DNA of 64,000 nt. It comes from Cordia subcordata. Taxonomy: Eukaryota; Streptophyta; Magnoliopsida; Boraginales; Cordiaceae. Shown one piece after another: positions 48,035 to 59,157 of the stretch (within the stretch, counting starts at the first letter, position 1; every line of letters begins with the position of its first letter). The translations under genes and the position numbers were made by a program. The stretch covers positions 5,032,001 through 5,096,000 of the forward strand of contig JAPTOF010000019.1 in the NCBI GenBank assembly GCA_028554755.1. Reading direction: 5' to 3'. The notes beneath the pieces are model-generated. The model ran no database searches and had not been told where the DNA came from. It saw only the letters and a program-made list of their open reading frames with translations.

Positions 48035-48436
48035 TTTTACTTCCATTAAAATGCTACAACTTGTTTGCTAGAGAAAGCTTGTAAATCCAGTTTCGGAGGA
48101 TTGATTAGTCGGCCATTATCAAACAAAAGTAGCTGATTTGCATTTAAAGAGTGAACTTGGCGATCCTCTCAGTCTATTGCAGGTTAGTAAAGAAGGTTCT
48201 TTTAATGCAGAATTAGCTTTGGTTTAAGGAAACAATCTGATTGTTAAGGTCAGTAAACAATCTTGGTCCGGTGGAATTCACTAAAGTCCGGAGGTCGATA
48301 TGCATTTTAAACTGTGAATTTACCAAAAAATTTTCCAAATCAATAGATCATATAAACGCAATAGCAACAGTGAAAAGGCTTACCATGTATTGCTCCAATT
48401 GTTCGACTTTGGAAAAGATAAGGAATGCATCAAAAT

Positions 48437-48509
48437 GCCCGTCTAGCTCAGTCGGTAGAGCGCAAGGCTCTTAACCTTGTGGTCGTGGGTTCGAACCCCA
48501 CGGTGGGCG
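48437..48509 (+). tRNA. tRNA-Lys (anticodon CUU), copy 2
   Basis: 73 nt, identical to copy 1 except for two positions. The anticodon stem reads CAAGG/CCTTG and is fully paired. The T loop reads TTCGAAC instead of TTCGAGC. Anticodon CTT is at 48470-48472. No intron. It lies between FUSCA3-like copy 2 and phosphate carrier copy B, as in unit 1. Confidence 0.96.
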
Positions 48510-48807
48510 TTTGTTTTTTTCTTCACAATTATTTTCGGTATTAACGTTCACAATCATGAAGTTGCTCCTTCATTGGTTGTGGAAAATGGCATGATATCAT
48601 AATACAACTTTGTATCTACTCCACCAAAACATTATAAACATTTTGAGGGCACCACCCTCTAAAACTTCAAAATCAGTGAAATTACAGAGACCTTTAAATT
48701 GTCTGATTGCAAAAGAATACTCTTCAACCACTCCAATCTGCAATTTTAGAGCAGCAGCTAATATGATCTCAACATCCCTAATTGCCTAATAAATCTTGCA
48801 GCTGATC

Positions 48808-50968
48808 CTACGCCTTTGCAAGCTCAGCAACAGCAGGAGCAGGGGCTGCAGCAGGTGCAACACCACCAGTCGTTGGCCTATAAAACCGGCAAACCGGGAC
48901 TCAATAACACTGGGAGAGAAAAGGAAGTGAAGAGTTGAAATTATATTATTGAAACATGATTGAAGAAAACTTACAGCCCGACAAAAACTTTGAAAGCATC
49001 ATAAATTCCCCATTGGGCTCCAGTAAGTGTTCCAATCATTACAATACGAAGAGGAAGCCCCCGGGTGAAGAGACCCCACACTCCAAGCTTCTTCACGGCC
49101 TACACGAAGGAAAAAATTAAAGTAGTTCAGTAATTGGAGAGGAGCGTAACACATTGAAGAACAACAACTACAACAACACAGAGGAAAAAAAAATCCTAGT
49201 AGATGATAGAAACAAGAGCACTCACATCACCAACAGTGGCACCCTTTGCATTGTTGAGGAAAGAGACAAGATTATCAGCAGGATGAGATACAAGAGCACA
49301 GAAAACACCGGCTATGTATCCACTAGCAAAGCTCACACCGAGCTGCAGAGGTTTGCTACACTCATCCTTGGGGGTTGGAATAACGTACTTGTAGGTCATC
49401 TCGACAATGTTCTCAAAGGATGCAAACTTTATCATTGTATCTGCAGAATAATGTTGGTGATCCATGAATGTGTTATAGCATAACTAGACCAGATAAAGCA
49501 TGAAATGTGGAGGTTTTAAAAGTTTGTGTCCCCTCCGTTATATATTTCAAAACAAAATTCATTGTGTAAAGCAATTTTTACATGCTGAAAAAGAGAGAAG
49601 AGTAGTGGATCAAATGCCTCAACTTACATGGAACCTGACGTCCCCAAAGAGGAACAATTCCCTTGTACAACCTGCACCAATTGGAAAAACGTGAAACCTT
49701 ATTGGAATTTCTAATCATCCTTGAAATTCATAGTTGAAAAGATGAAAGAATTTGGCATACCCAAGAACACCTTCAGATCTGACAATCTTGGGTAACCCAT
49801 CGGCCAATCCCCGAGCAAAACCAGGCTGAGTCTGGACGCGAACCTTGACGGCTTCAAATGGGCAAAGAGCAACGTCTGCAATCACCTCAGCGGATGCAGA
49901 TCCGGCCAGGTAGATAAGAGTCTTGTATTTGGTTGCGTACTCTGGTCCAGCAATATCAGAGTAGTACTTCTTGAAGAACTCGTAGAATCCTAACTTGCCA
50001 GCACCCTGAGCACTGTAACCGAGCAGGGTCGGGACCCATCCCCTGAACCAGCCCCTGACTCCTTGCTCCTTAAACAAAATTCCAAAACCAGAGGAGATGC
50101 TTTTGTACTTGGAGGGATCAATCTAATCACATATATGGACCCAGAATCAATCATTGTGATCCAAGACAAACACCTAAATAGAAGAAATACTAGGAAAGAC
50201 AACGTCCAGAAGTATTAAATTAAGCTAAAAGCAAAGCAAAAAACGGAGTTCTGTAATTGCATTCATTACTTTCCTTCCTGTGTACAAGCGCTTATTTATA
50301 CTAGCCGGCCATGCCAGCGAGCTTCATACCAGCTTTTTTTTTTTTTTTATTAAATAGAGGGAGGCCAAAGGCCGATTACTTGCAAGTAATCGGAATTGAT
50401 CCTAGTAAAAGTGATAGACCACTAATAAGTCTTTGGTCGATCAGTAACGAATTATTTAAGTGGATAGCATATATTGACTAATATACCCCTTCTTATTAAC
50501 AGCAAAAGACAATGCTGCCCTTCTTCAACGGCCAACAACCTGACGCGGATCGTAATTATGACTAAAAAGACAATTATACCCTTTCATTTCAATTATTACA
50601 TATCCATATGGATCAATGGAGGTGATCAAGGGTAGGCATACCTGCATGTTACATTTGACGAGGTCAAGAGGAGTGACGGACATGTGAGTGAGACCACAGC
50701 TGAGGATTCCTCCGGCCGTACAAGCAGCGTAGTACTGCGGAGAGTACATCTCGATCTTGCCTGATTCCTTCGGAGACGGAATCATGAAGTTTTTCTTAGC
50801 CTGATCAGATGATGAAGGAGCATTTAATAAGCTAGTATTAGCATCTGACTCCATCGCCATCTTGTGAAGGCCTAGGGTTTCGGAGGCCAAAGCAGAAGAT
50901 GAACTGCTAGCTGTGTACAGGAAACTTGGCAGCAGAGAATGACGCCGTGTGTTTTCTGAGAAAGCCAT
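48808..50968 (-). CDS. Mitochondrial phosphate carrier (PHT3/MPT type), copy B
   Basis: Exons on the minus strand: 50642-50968, 49761-50122, 49628-49671, 49226-49440, 48975-49099 and 48808-48877, totalling 1143 nt or 380 residues. All carrier motifs (PLDLVK, PFEAVK, PADNLV) are kept. It is the most divergent of the three in exon 2, with [20 protein letters not shown] and EYATKY where A and C agree. Intron 3 is only 187 bp, against about 1.1 and 0.95 kb in A and C. Intron 1 holds a probable solo LTR. The ATG is preceded in frame by a poly-proline stretch (from 51037) made of GGC/GGA-type repeats, which is probably 5' UTR. Confidence 0.94.
50252..50537 (-). mobile_element. Probable solo LTR in intron 1 of carrier copy B
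   Basis: This insertion of about 286 bp is absent from the intron of copies A and C. On the minus strand it begins TGTTGGCCGTTGAAG and ends GCAATTACA, giving TG...CA ends. It contains a TATAAATAAG near its 3' part, like an LTR promoter. No matching 5-bp target duplication was found, so the ends are tentative. Confidence 0.5.
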
Positions 50969-51059
50969 TTTGATTCGAAGGGGCGGCGGAGGCTGCGGTG
51001 GCGGAGGTGGAGGCGGAGGCGGAGGGGACTCGATCAATGGAAACTTCTCACAAATATTT

Positions 51060-53150
51060 CAGGAGTCTCAAAGCGATTGACTTATTAATATTCCGGTTGG
51101 GCAAATGGCTTGTCTGCTTTGCATGTATATAAATGGGTGAGTTGCATGGTGACCAGTGCAATGAAGCAAGCAAATTGTCAAGTGCATTTCGCTGTTGCTT
51201 AATTTTCTTCTTGCCGCTTTGGACACGACTCCTATTATTGTTGACCCGTGTGCCTTGACCAGCGGAGTCTTTTTTTTTTTTTTTTGTTCTATTGACCTGT
51301 CAATATTCTAGTAGTTCAAACGCAGATAACAACTTTTTTTTTTTTTTGTCGGAAACAGATAACAACTTTGATTTGAGTTCTCTCTAATTACGTCTTCCAC
51401 TAACATCGGAAATGAAATGTTTATTTTCGCCATTTTACCATTTAGCGTAGCTTGCAAAAAAAAAATAATAATAATGACAACTCAAAATTTAGTTAGGCAT
51501 ATACATAATTAAACCATAAGATAGCTGGATTCAATTAGAAATAATCAGACGATTGCTGTAAGTGTTTGGAATGAGCTTATCATAATATGCTTATTTTATT
51601 GACGTGAAGAAAACAACGTTTGTTACTTGTCTTTTTTAATCTTATAAGATAAAAAAAATCTTATCACAAGTATTTTATGAAAATTCAAAATAAATCATAC
51701 CTTTTTATCTCATAAGATATAAGTAATATATATATATATATATATATTTTGTACAACTATAAATAAGATATTTCATCACAAGCATTTTATAAAAACTCAA
51801 ACTAAAATATATTTCTTAACATAAAAAAATATCTTATAATAAACTTATACCAAACAAAACATATATTTGACGAAGAATATGATTTGGGCTGTGGTATATT
51901 AGTTCCTTTAATACGTTTGAACTTCGGAGAAGCAAAAAGCAGTTTTACCTGGCGAAATGCGTAACTCGCTCTTTCTGGGTGGTTGAGATCAAATCAAGAT
52001 CCTCTCTTATCAATTGTTTTTTAATATTGATATGGGAGAAAAAACATAACCATTTATGTGTATAGAATCTAATTTTAATTATTCTTGAAATTCAAATATA
52101 AAAAAAATGGGTGAAAGGAGGAAGAAATTAAAGACACTTTAAAATTTTACCTTTTTTTGAAATTTAATTATTATGAATAGCTGAAATGATATGATCTATA
52201 TAAGAATATTTAAAATGTTCTCCATATTAATATGAGAAAATAATTGATATGAAAGGATCCTAATCCATTATAAGTCAATCAAAGAGCAACCCTTCTCCTA
52301 AAAACTCGATCAAAAGGCTTATTTAGATTGGATTTTTATTAAAAGTGTGATTTTTTAAAAAATTTCTAGAAAAGAGTTTTTGAGAAGTTAAATTTTTTAA
52401 TTTTAAAAATAAAATTAATATTAAATTCTTTTTGGAGTTTTATTTTTTTTTTAAATTTGATTTTAATATTTATAGAAAAAATATATATTTCACTAAATGT
52501 GTTTCGTGCCCCCCAAGTCCCAATCTCTCTTTGACTCTTCGCATCATTTTCAAGAATCAATTGCCGCAACTTTAAATTCATAGGAAAGAAATTCCATTAC
52601 GCTAATATTCCGTATACACTTGATAAAACTTTTTCAGCAAGTGACAGAATTATGAGAATACGAATAAACTCTGATGATCGTCTAAAAGATGTTAAGGTCG
52701 ACGCTTTTTAGAGGATACAAAAACTAAAAAATGCTTATCTCCATTTCATAATTAATATTAGATTTCATCTGCAAGTAAGACTCGATTATAACATTAAACT
52801 ACATCAGATATATTTTGAAGATTCTTACTGTTAGAATATACCATTATAAATTTCTTCTGGAAACGATGTCGTTTGACAATACCAAGTCAACACATCTTTA
52901 CATACAAATCGAAATTAGTCAATGATTCAAACCCCAAAAAAAATAAAATAAAATAAAAAGAAAAGGAACAAGAAAATAGTTGGAGGATGTCAAAATCTTC
53001 CTGGGATGGTGGCTCTGAAAAGGGCATCCTACAGCCATCGAATAATTCAAAGACCCAAAAAAATAAATGAAAACACCAATACAACAAAAACTCCAAAGGT
53101 TTCACATCATATTGCATGGGATAAACAATAAATAATACTCATACTTGAAG
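51060..53150. other. Intergenic DNA between carrier copies B and C
   Basis: No supported gene. It contains a MITE-like element at about 51562-51860 with an internal (TA)n microsatellite (51726-51747), and another AT-rich element-like stretch at 52316-52500. The last few hundred bases grade into the 3' flank of copy C. Parts (about 52560-52920) resemble 57730-58080 downstream of copy C's promoter side ('aaattccattacgctaatat' region and 'acacttgataaaac'), showing further local duplication. Confidence 0.55.
51562..51860. mobile_element. MITE-like element, family seen in TRAP-beta intron 1
   Basis: Left end 'gtgtttggaatgagcttatc'; right end 'aaacttataccaaacaaaac'. The ends are imperfect inverted complements. 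The interior shows repeated 'cttataagat' palindromes and 'tcacaag' blocks, as in 5961-6243 and 19.1-19.4 kb. Confidence 0.5.
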
Positions 53151-53506
53151 ATTTACCACAAGAAGTGAATTACAAACGCAAAATGCTTCAAATAACCCCC
53201 CAAAAGTATGCCTGTTATTTTGCTTCTCCTTCATTGGTAAGGGAAAATGGCATTACATCGTAATACAACTTGTATCTACTTCACCAAAACTTTGTAAACA
53301 TTTGAAGTTTGAGGGCAGAACCCTCTAAAACATCAAAATCAATGAAATTAAATGATCTTCGGAACGTTTGAATGCAAAAGAATACTCTTCAACCACTAAA
53401 AAATCCGCAATTCATAGGGTAGCAGCTATTTGTGTTTATTAACAGTCCCCCACTGTGAAGTCTGGTCTCGATATCTCTAATTGCCTAATAAATCTTCCAG
53501 CTGATT

Positions 53507-56500
53507 TTATGCATTTGTGAGCTCAGCAACAGCAGGAGCAGGGGCTGCAGCAGGGGCTACACCACCAGTCGTTGGCCTGAATTCACATGAAAGAAAAGGC
53601 AAGTGAGCTCCCAAATTAGCAAATATCCTCACACACGAGGACTCAGTAACCATGAGAGAGAAGAGGAAGTGAGGAAGAAAACTTACAGCCCGACAAAAAC
53701 TTTGAAAGCATCATAAATTCCCCATTGGGCTCCCGTAAGTGTTCCAATCATTACAATACGAAGAGGAAGCCCCCGTGTAAAGAGACCCCACACTCCAAGC
53801 TTCTTCACAGCCTATGCAAATAGAAAATTAAAGTTGTTCAATATGTGGAGAAAGGCACAACACATCAAAGAATAACGACAACAACAAAAGGAAAGAAATC
53901 CTAGCAGATGACAGAAACAAGAGCACTCACATCACCAACAGTAGCACCCTTCGCATTGTTGAGGAAAGAGACAAGATTATCGGCAGGATGAGAGACAATA
54001 GCACAGAAAACACCAGCTACATAGCCACCAGCAAAGCTCACACCAAGCTGCAGAGACTTGCTACACTCATTTTTGGGTGTAGGAATAGCATACTTGTAGA
54101 TCATCTCAACAATGTTCTCAAAGGATGCAAATTTCATCATGGTATCTGCAGAATAATATTGTGATCCATGAATATCATAGCATCACTAGGTCGAAAGCAT
54201 GAAATCTGGTAGGTATAGAAGTTCATGTCGCCTCCATTATATATTTCCAAACAAAAATTCACTATGCAATGCACAATTTATTGAGTAGACCAAAACTATG
54301 TCAGGATTAGTTCCAAGATGATGAAGGATAAAAGATGAAAGCATCCGTTCTAACATCCCCTATAGAAGAGGAAAAGAAAGAGAATATATGAACCACGACT
54401 CTTATATGCTAAGCCTAGAAAATGGTCATGAAGTAAAATATGTTGAAAAGATTTGTGGTTGAAACTTGAAACTTAAAGGAGACGACTCAAAATAGAGATA
54501 ACCAGCCTTCTTGTGAGGCCTAAAAACCAGGAAAGAGAGGGTAAAGCATTCCGTTCTGATTTTTCCAGCTCCAACCAACACCAACCATAAAATAATAATT
54601 AAAAAAAAAGACCCAAAAAGTTAAGTAAATAAACAAAAAATAAAAAGTAAAACTTTAGCACCTTTCCTCTCCTCACCAGTCCTACAACAGTAAGTTTAGG
54701 ATCTATGACCCCTCCCTGCAAGGCCCATCAGATAGAGCACTTTCCGACTCATGCCTAAAGATTACAACAGCTTTACTTTCAAATGATACAAGTTACCTGG
54801 ATTAGTCCATGACCCAAGTAGGCTATCCAATTTCGAGAAGTGTTAAGAAGAAAAACAACAATGTGCACCATTTACTTTTTCATTAGTTAGTATGTAAAGA
54901 CCCTTCTAATCAATTTCTTGACACCTCCTAAATAGACATACTAAAGACACAGAAAAGCACCATAACCTGAAGAGGGGTTGCCAAAAAAGGGGGGAGGGGA
55001 AAGGAGGTGGGGGGTTAGAACAATGATACAAACAATTTTAACATGCTGAAAAGAAAGTAGTGGATCAAAGATGTAGACTAAATGCCTCAACTTACATGGA
55101 ATCTGACGTCCCCAAAGAGGAACAATGCCCTTGTACAACCTGCGTCAATTGGAAAACATGATACCTTATTTCCAACTTTAATCATCCACAAAAATAAAAG
55201 TTCAAAATATGGAAGAATTTAGCATACCCAAGAACACCTTCAGATCTGACAAACTTGGGAAACCCATCAGCCATTCCCCGAGCAAAACCAGGCTGCGTCT
55301 GAACACGAACCTTGACAGCCTCGAATGGGCAAAGAGCAACATCTGCAATCACCTCAGCAGATGCGGATCCAGCCAGGTAGATAAGAGTCTTGTATTTGGC
55401 TGCATATTCTGGACCAGCAATATCAGAGTAATACTTCTTGAAGAACTCATAGAATCCAAACTTGCAAGCACCCTGAGCACTGTAACCAAGCAGGGTTGGG
55501 ACCCATCCCCTGAAGAAGCCCCTAATTCCTTGCTCCTTAAGCAAAACTCCAAAACCAGAGGAGATGCTCTTGTATTTAGAGGGATCAATCTAATTACAAA
55601 TACGGACCGAGTGTCTATCAGTTTGACCCAGAACAAATATATAAACAGAAGAAATACTAGGAAAGAGAATGACCAGAAGTATCGAATTCAGCTAAAAGCA
55701 AAACAAAATGGAATGGTCAATGAATCAATTAATGAGAACGCCAAAGGTCTGAAGTGCCATTAGCATCATGGAGCTGAGTATCAAATCAAAAACATCAAAT
55801 CTGACTGATCGGCAACACTAACAGCACGAAATGACAAAAATCAAGGATCAGGTGGACTATCCGGTTCATACGAAATTGCCACAGAGCCTATGCTTTTCCT
55901 TATTAGAAGATCCTTTAACAGGAGTAGCAAGATTCTTCTCAAAAAATAGGAGCACAATCGACTTACGTCGTTTAGCAAAAACCGAATAACACAAACATGT
56001 TAATACCAAAAACAAAATTCACTATGCAGCTATCACACAAAGAGCAAAGCAGATCAAAACCAATAACCACACATCATAAATTGTAGATCTAATGAAAAGC
56101 TAAGGCTCTTGAACGAAAAAATAAATACAAAAAACAAGACCTAAGTAGAGGTTAACATGTCGGCGATTATGTTGACTATGATACAACCAGATAGGGAAAC
56201 GTAAAAACAAAAACAATAGATCGAGAAATAAAAATGAAGAAAAAGGAAAAGTAGGCGAAGCATATAGATCCCTGAAAGTGAAGAGGAGGCGTACCTGCAT
56301 GTTACATTTGACGAGGTCAAGAGGAGTGACGGCCATGTGAGTGAGACCACAGCTGAGGATTCCTCCGGCGGTACAAGCAGCATAGAACTGTGGAGAATAC
56401 ATCTCGATCTTGCCTGACTCCTTCGGAGACGGAATCATGAAGTTCTTCTTAGCCTCAGATGATGGAGGAGAATTCAAGCCAGTGTTAGCATCTGACTCCA

Positions 56501-56615
56501 TTGGCGACCTGTAAAGGCCTAGGGTTTTGGACGTCAAAGCAGAAGATGAGCTGCTAGTGGTGTATAAGAAACTTGGCAGCAGAGATTGACGCCGTGTGTT
56601 TTCTGAGAAAGCCAT
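53507..56615 (-). CDS. Mitochondrial phosphate carrier (PHT3/MPT type), copy C
   Basis: Exons on the minus strand: 56295-56615, 55228-55589, 55096-55139, 53931-54145, 53687-53811 and 53507-53576, totalling 1137 nt or 378 residues. All three carrier motifs are intact. The C-terminus ends AELTNA with TAA, unlike AELAKA-TAG of A and B. Exons 1, 5 and 6 look like copy B (SENTRR, ESGKIE). Exons 2-3 and intron 2 are almost identical to copy A. No tRNA-Lys accompanies this copy, so it came from a separate carrier-only duplication. Confidence 0.94.
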
Positions 56616-56772
56616 TTCTGTTACAAGGTGGTGAAAAGCAATAGGGCGATCGGAAGCGGCGGCGGCGGAGGACGCGAAGGGCAGCCGATGAGAGGAACGC
56701 TTTCCCCAATATTTCAAGTGCCCGAGAGTGACTGACGTGTTAGTATTCCAATTGGGAAAATGGCATCTCTGC

Positions 56773-56821
56773 TTATATATATATATATATATATGCGTGT
56801 CTGTGCGTGTGTGTGTGTGTG
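56773..56821. repeat. (AT)n then (GT)n compound microsatellite upstream of carrier C
   Basis: About 11 AT units, a short 'gcgtgtctgtgc' bridge, then about eight GT units, roughly 160 bp before the start codon of copy C (minus-strand gene). It lies in the promoter/5' UTR. Confidence 0.9.
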
Positions 56822-56829
56822 GTGAGTTG

Positions 56830-59150
56830 GTGACGAATGCAATGAACCAAGCAAAAGGTCAAGCCCACTTGGCTGTTGCCGAATTCTCTTTTTTACCGTA
56901 TTATTGGTGAGCCCCGAGTGTTGACCAGCATAAATGTATTTCTTTTGACCTGTCAATACACTAGTAGATCAAAAAGCAAATTACAACTTTTGATTTAAAA
57001 TCCCCTCTAATTGGTAATTACGTCTTCCACTAATATTGGACAAGTAACGAGAACTGAAAATTTTATTGGGCATACATGTAATTAACCCATAAGATAGCTG
57101 GATTTAATTACAAATAATAATGGACCATATGTTTGACGGAGAATCTAATTTCGGGCTCTTGTATATTCCTTCCTTGAATGTGTTTTAACTTCTCCAGGAA
57201 CCAAAAAGCATTTTTTAGCCGGTGAGATGCATGGGCCCACACCTTTTGGGTCAGCTTGGCCAACCAAAGAGCGACCCTTCCCCTAAGGGGTTGTTTAATG
57301 CTTTTTTTTTTCTTTTTTGTATAAGCATTAAAAAGAAATAGACAAGTTTGTTATACATCGCGCGGATATTTATGTGTTATACAGTAGTATGTTAGTAATT
57401 GGGTTGTGGTTCAACCAAGTTCGAAAAGGCGAAAGCCGTTGTAAAGGAAATTTTTTAAAGTATAAGTCATTGTATCCCATAAGTATGAGCTTGTATATTG
57501 TAACTGTATCCACATCAATATCAATAAAATTATTCTTCTCTTCTCTCATTGTTGTCTCTTCTATTATTCTTTCTTTTCTCTTTAGTTTTATAACAAGGTT
57601 TAAATTTTTTATTAAAAAAAGATAAAATTAAACTTTTTTAAGGTTTAACTTTTTTGAAAGTTAATTCATATACTTATTGCAAGAAAAAAAGATATTTTTT
57701 AAGAAAAAATTCTATGAAAAACAAGCCTTAAATTCAAAGGAAAGAAGATCAATGATGCCAAAATTCTATACACTTGACAAAACTTCTTCAGCAACTTTCA
57801 GTAACAAAATATGAGAACACGAATAAACTCAGATGCTCCTCTAAAAAGATGCTAAAGTCGATTCATCTTAGAGGATACGAACATTTGAAAATGTTTATCT
57901 CCAGTGAATTATTAGAATTGGATTTTCATATGCATGTAAAGCTCTATTAAACATTAAATTCCTCAAACATATGCTGAAGGTTTTTAGTATTAGAATTTAC
58001 CATCATAGATTTCTTCTGGAAACAATGCGTTTGACATCACCTAGTCAACACATCATTACATGCATACAATTCGACATCGGTGTATGATTCTGACCACACA
58101 AAAAGAAAAAGAAAATGAAATAGTTGGATGATTTCACAAAATATGTTTGACCCAAAAGGAAAAGAAGAAGGGAAATTAGTCTATTCCAATTTGTTGGCTT
58201 TTACCAAAAAAAAAAAAAAAAAAAAAACTCCATCATGAGAAGAAAATTTTTTTAAATAATAATTTCTCTTGTGAAGACCAAAGTCAACTGGGTTTCGGAC
58301 TTTCGGTAAAAGGAGAAGTTACAACTTGCGGGGTGAAGCAAGAAAGTCATTGGATAACATTACCATCTGCACTTAAGGATGTCAAAAAGAACTTAACTAA
58401 CAAGTGCTTATTGAAAAGATTGCCTCAGAAATAGGCACAAGAAAGCCCATGGATTTTATTTGCAGTTTATCTTAAATGTGAATTGAACCTTTGCCTTTCA
58501 CAAATACCACATAGGTTTACATACTTTTTGAAGTAAAAGAAAAAATTGCAGATGCAAAATTACTCAATGTTCTGATCAGATTCATTGCAAGGGTAAATAT
58601 CTTAAAGAACATTTATCATCTCAAAGAAGTTCAATAAATGTGAATCAATATTAAAAGGCCTACCTCAGAGTGGCTGTTCATGCAAATCCAACTGCAAAGC
58701 TGTGACTTGCTGCTTTGAGAGGTTACCAAATCTCTAGCCTGCTGCTTCCCATTTTGGAAATTGCTGTTTATTGGAATATTTTCTTTTTTTTGCCATCTTC
58801 ATCTTTTTTCTTTTTCTCCTTTAAGAGGTGGGGGTTCAGCTTTGATCAGAGGCCAGTCGAGTTCATTATTAATTCAATATTACTCCTAAAGCAAGAGAGA
58901 TTGTCCTTCCTCATTTTCTTCCTTCCCTTCTTTGTATGTTTGAGGAGAAAATTACTTGCATTCTTCAATAAAAATCTCTAACTGTTACATGATCATCTCA
59001 AAGAGGTCAGAATGATCACCAATTCCCTGTTCAGAATCATCTCAAGTTCATATTTTCAATGGCATTCTTCAATAGATACTTACTTCTTGCTGCTAGATTA
59101 CCCCCATTGTGCAGTTTAATATTGTCCCAAAGTTCTCTTCAACTCTTTGT
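56830..59150. other. Intergenic DNA downstream of the duplication
   Basis: No supported gene. An AT-rich stretch at 57290-57730 has element-like ends ('ggggttgtttaatg' and 'acaagcctta'). The segment 57730-58080 resembles 52560-52920. The rest, 58100-59150, shows no recognised feature. Confidence 0.55.
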
Positions 59151-59157
59151 AAGAGCA

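Noticed and set aside
50969..51037. N-terminal poly-proline extension of carrier copy B
   Set aside because: In frame, but absent from copies A and C and made of GGC/GGA repeats; the internal ATG is the one shared by all three genes.
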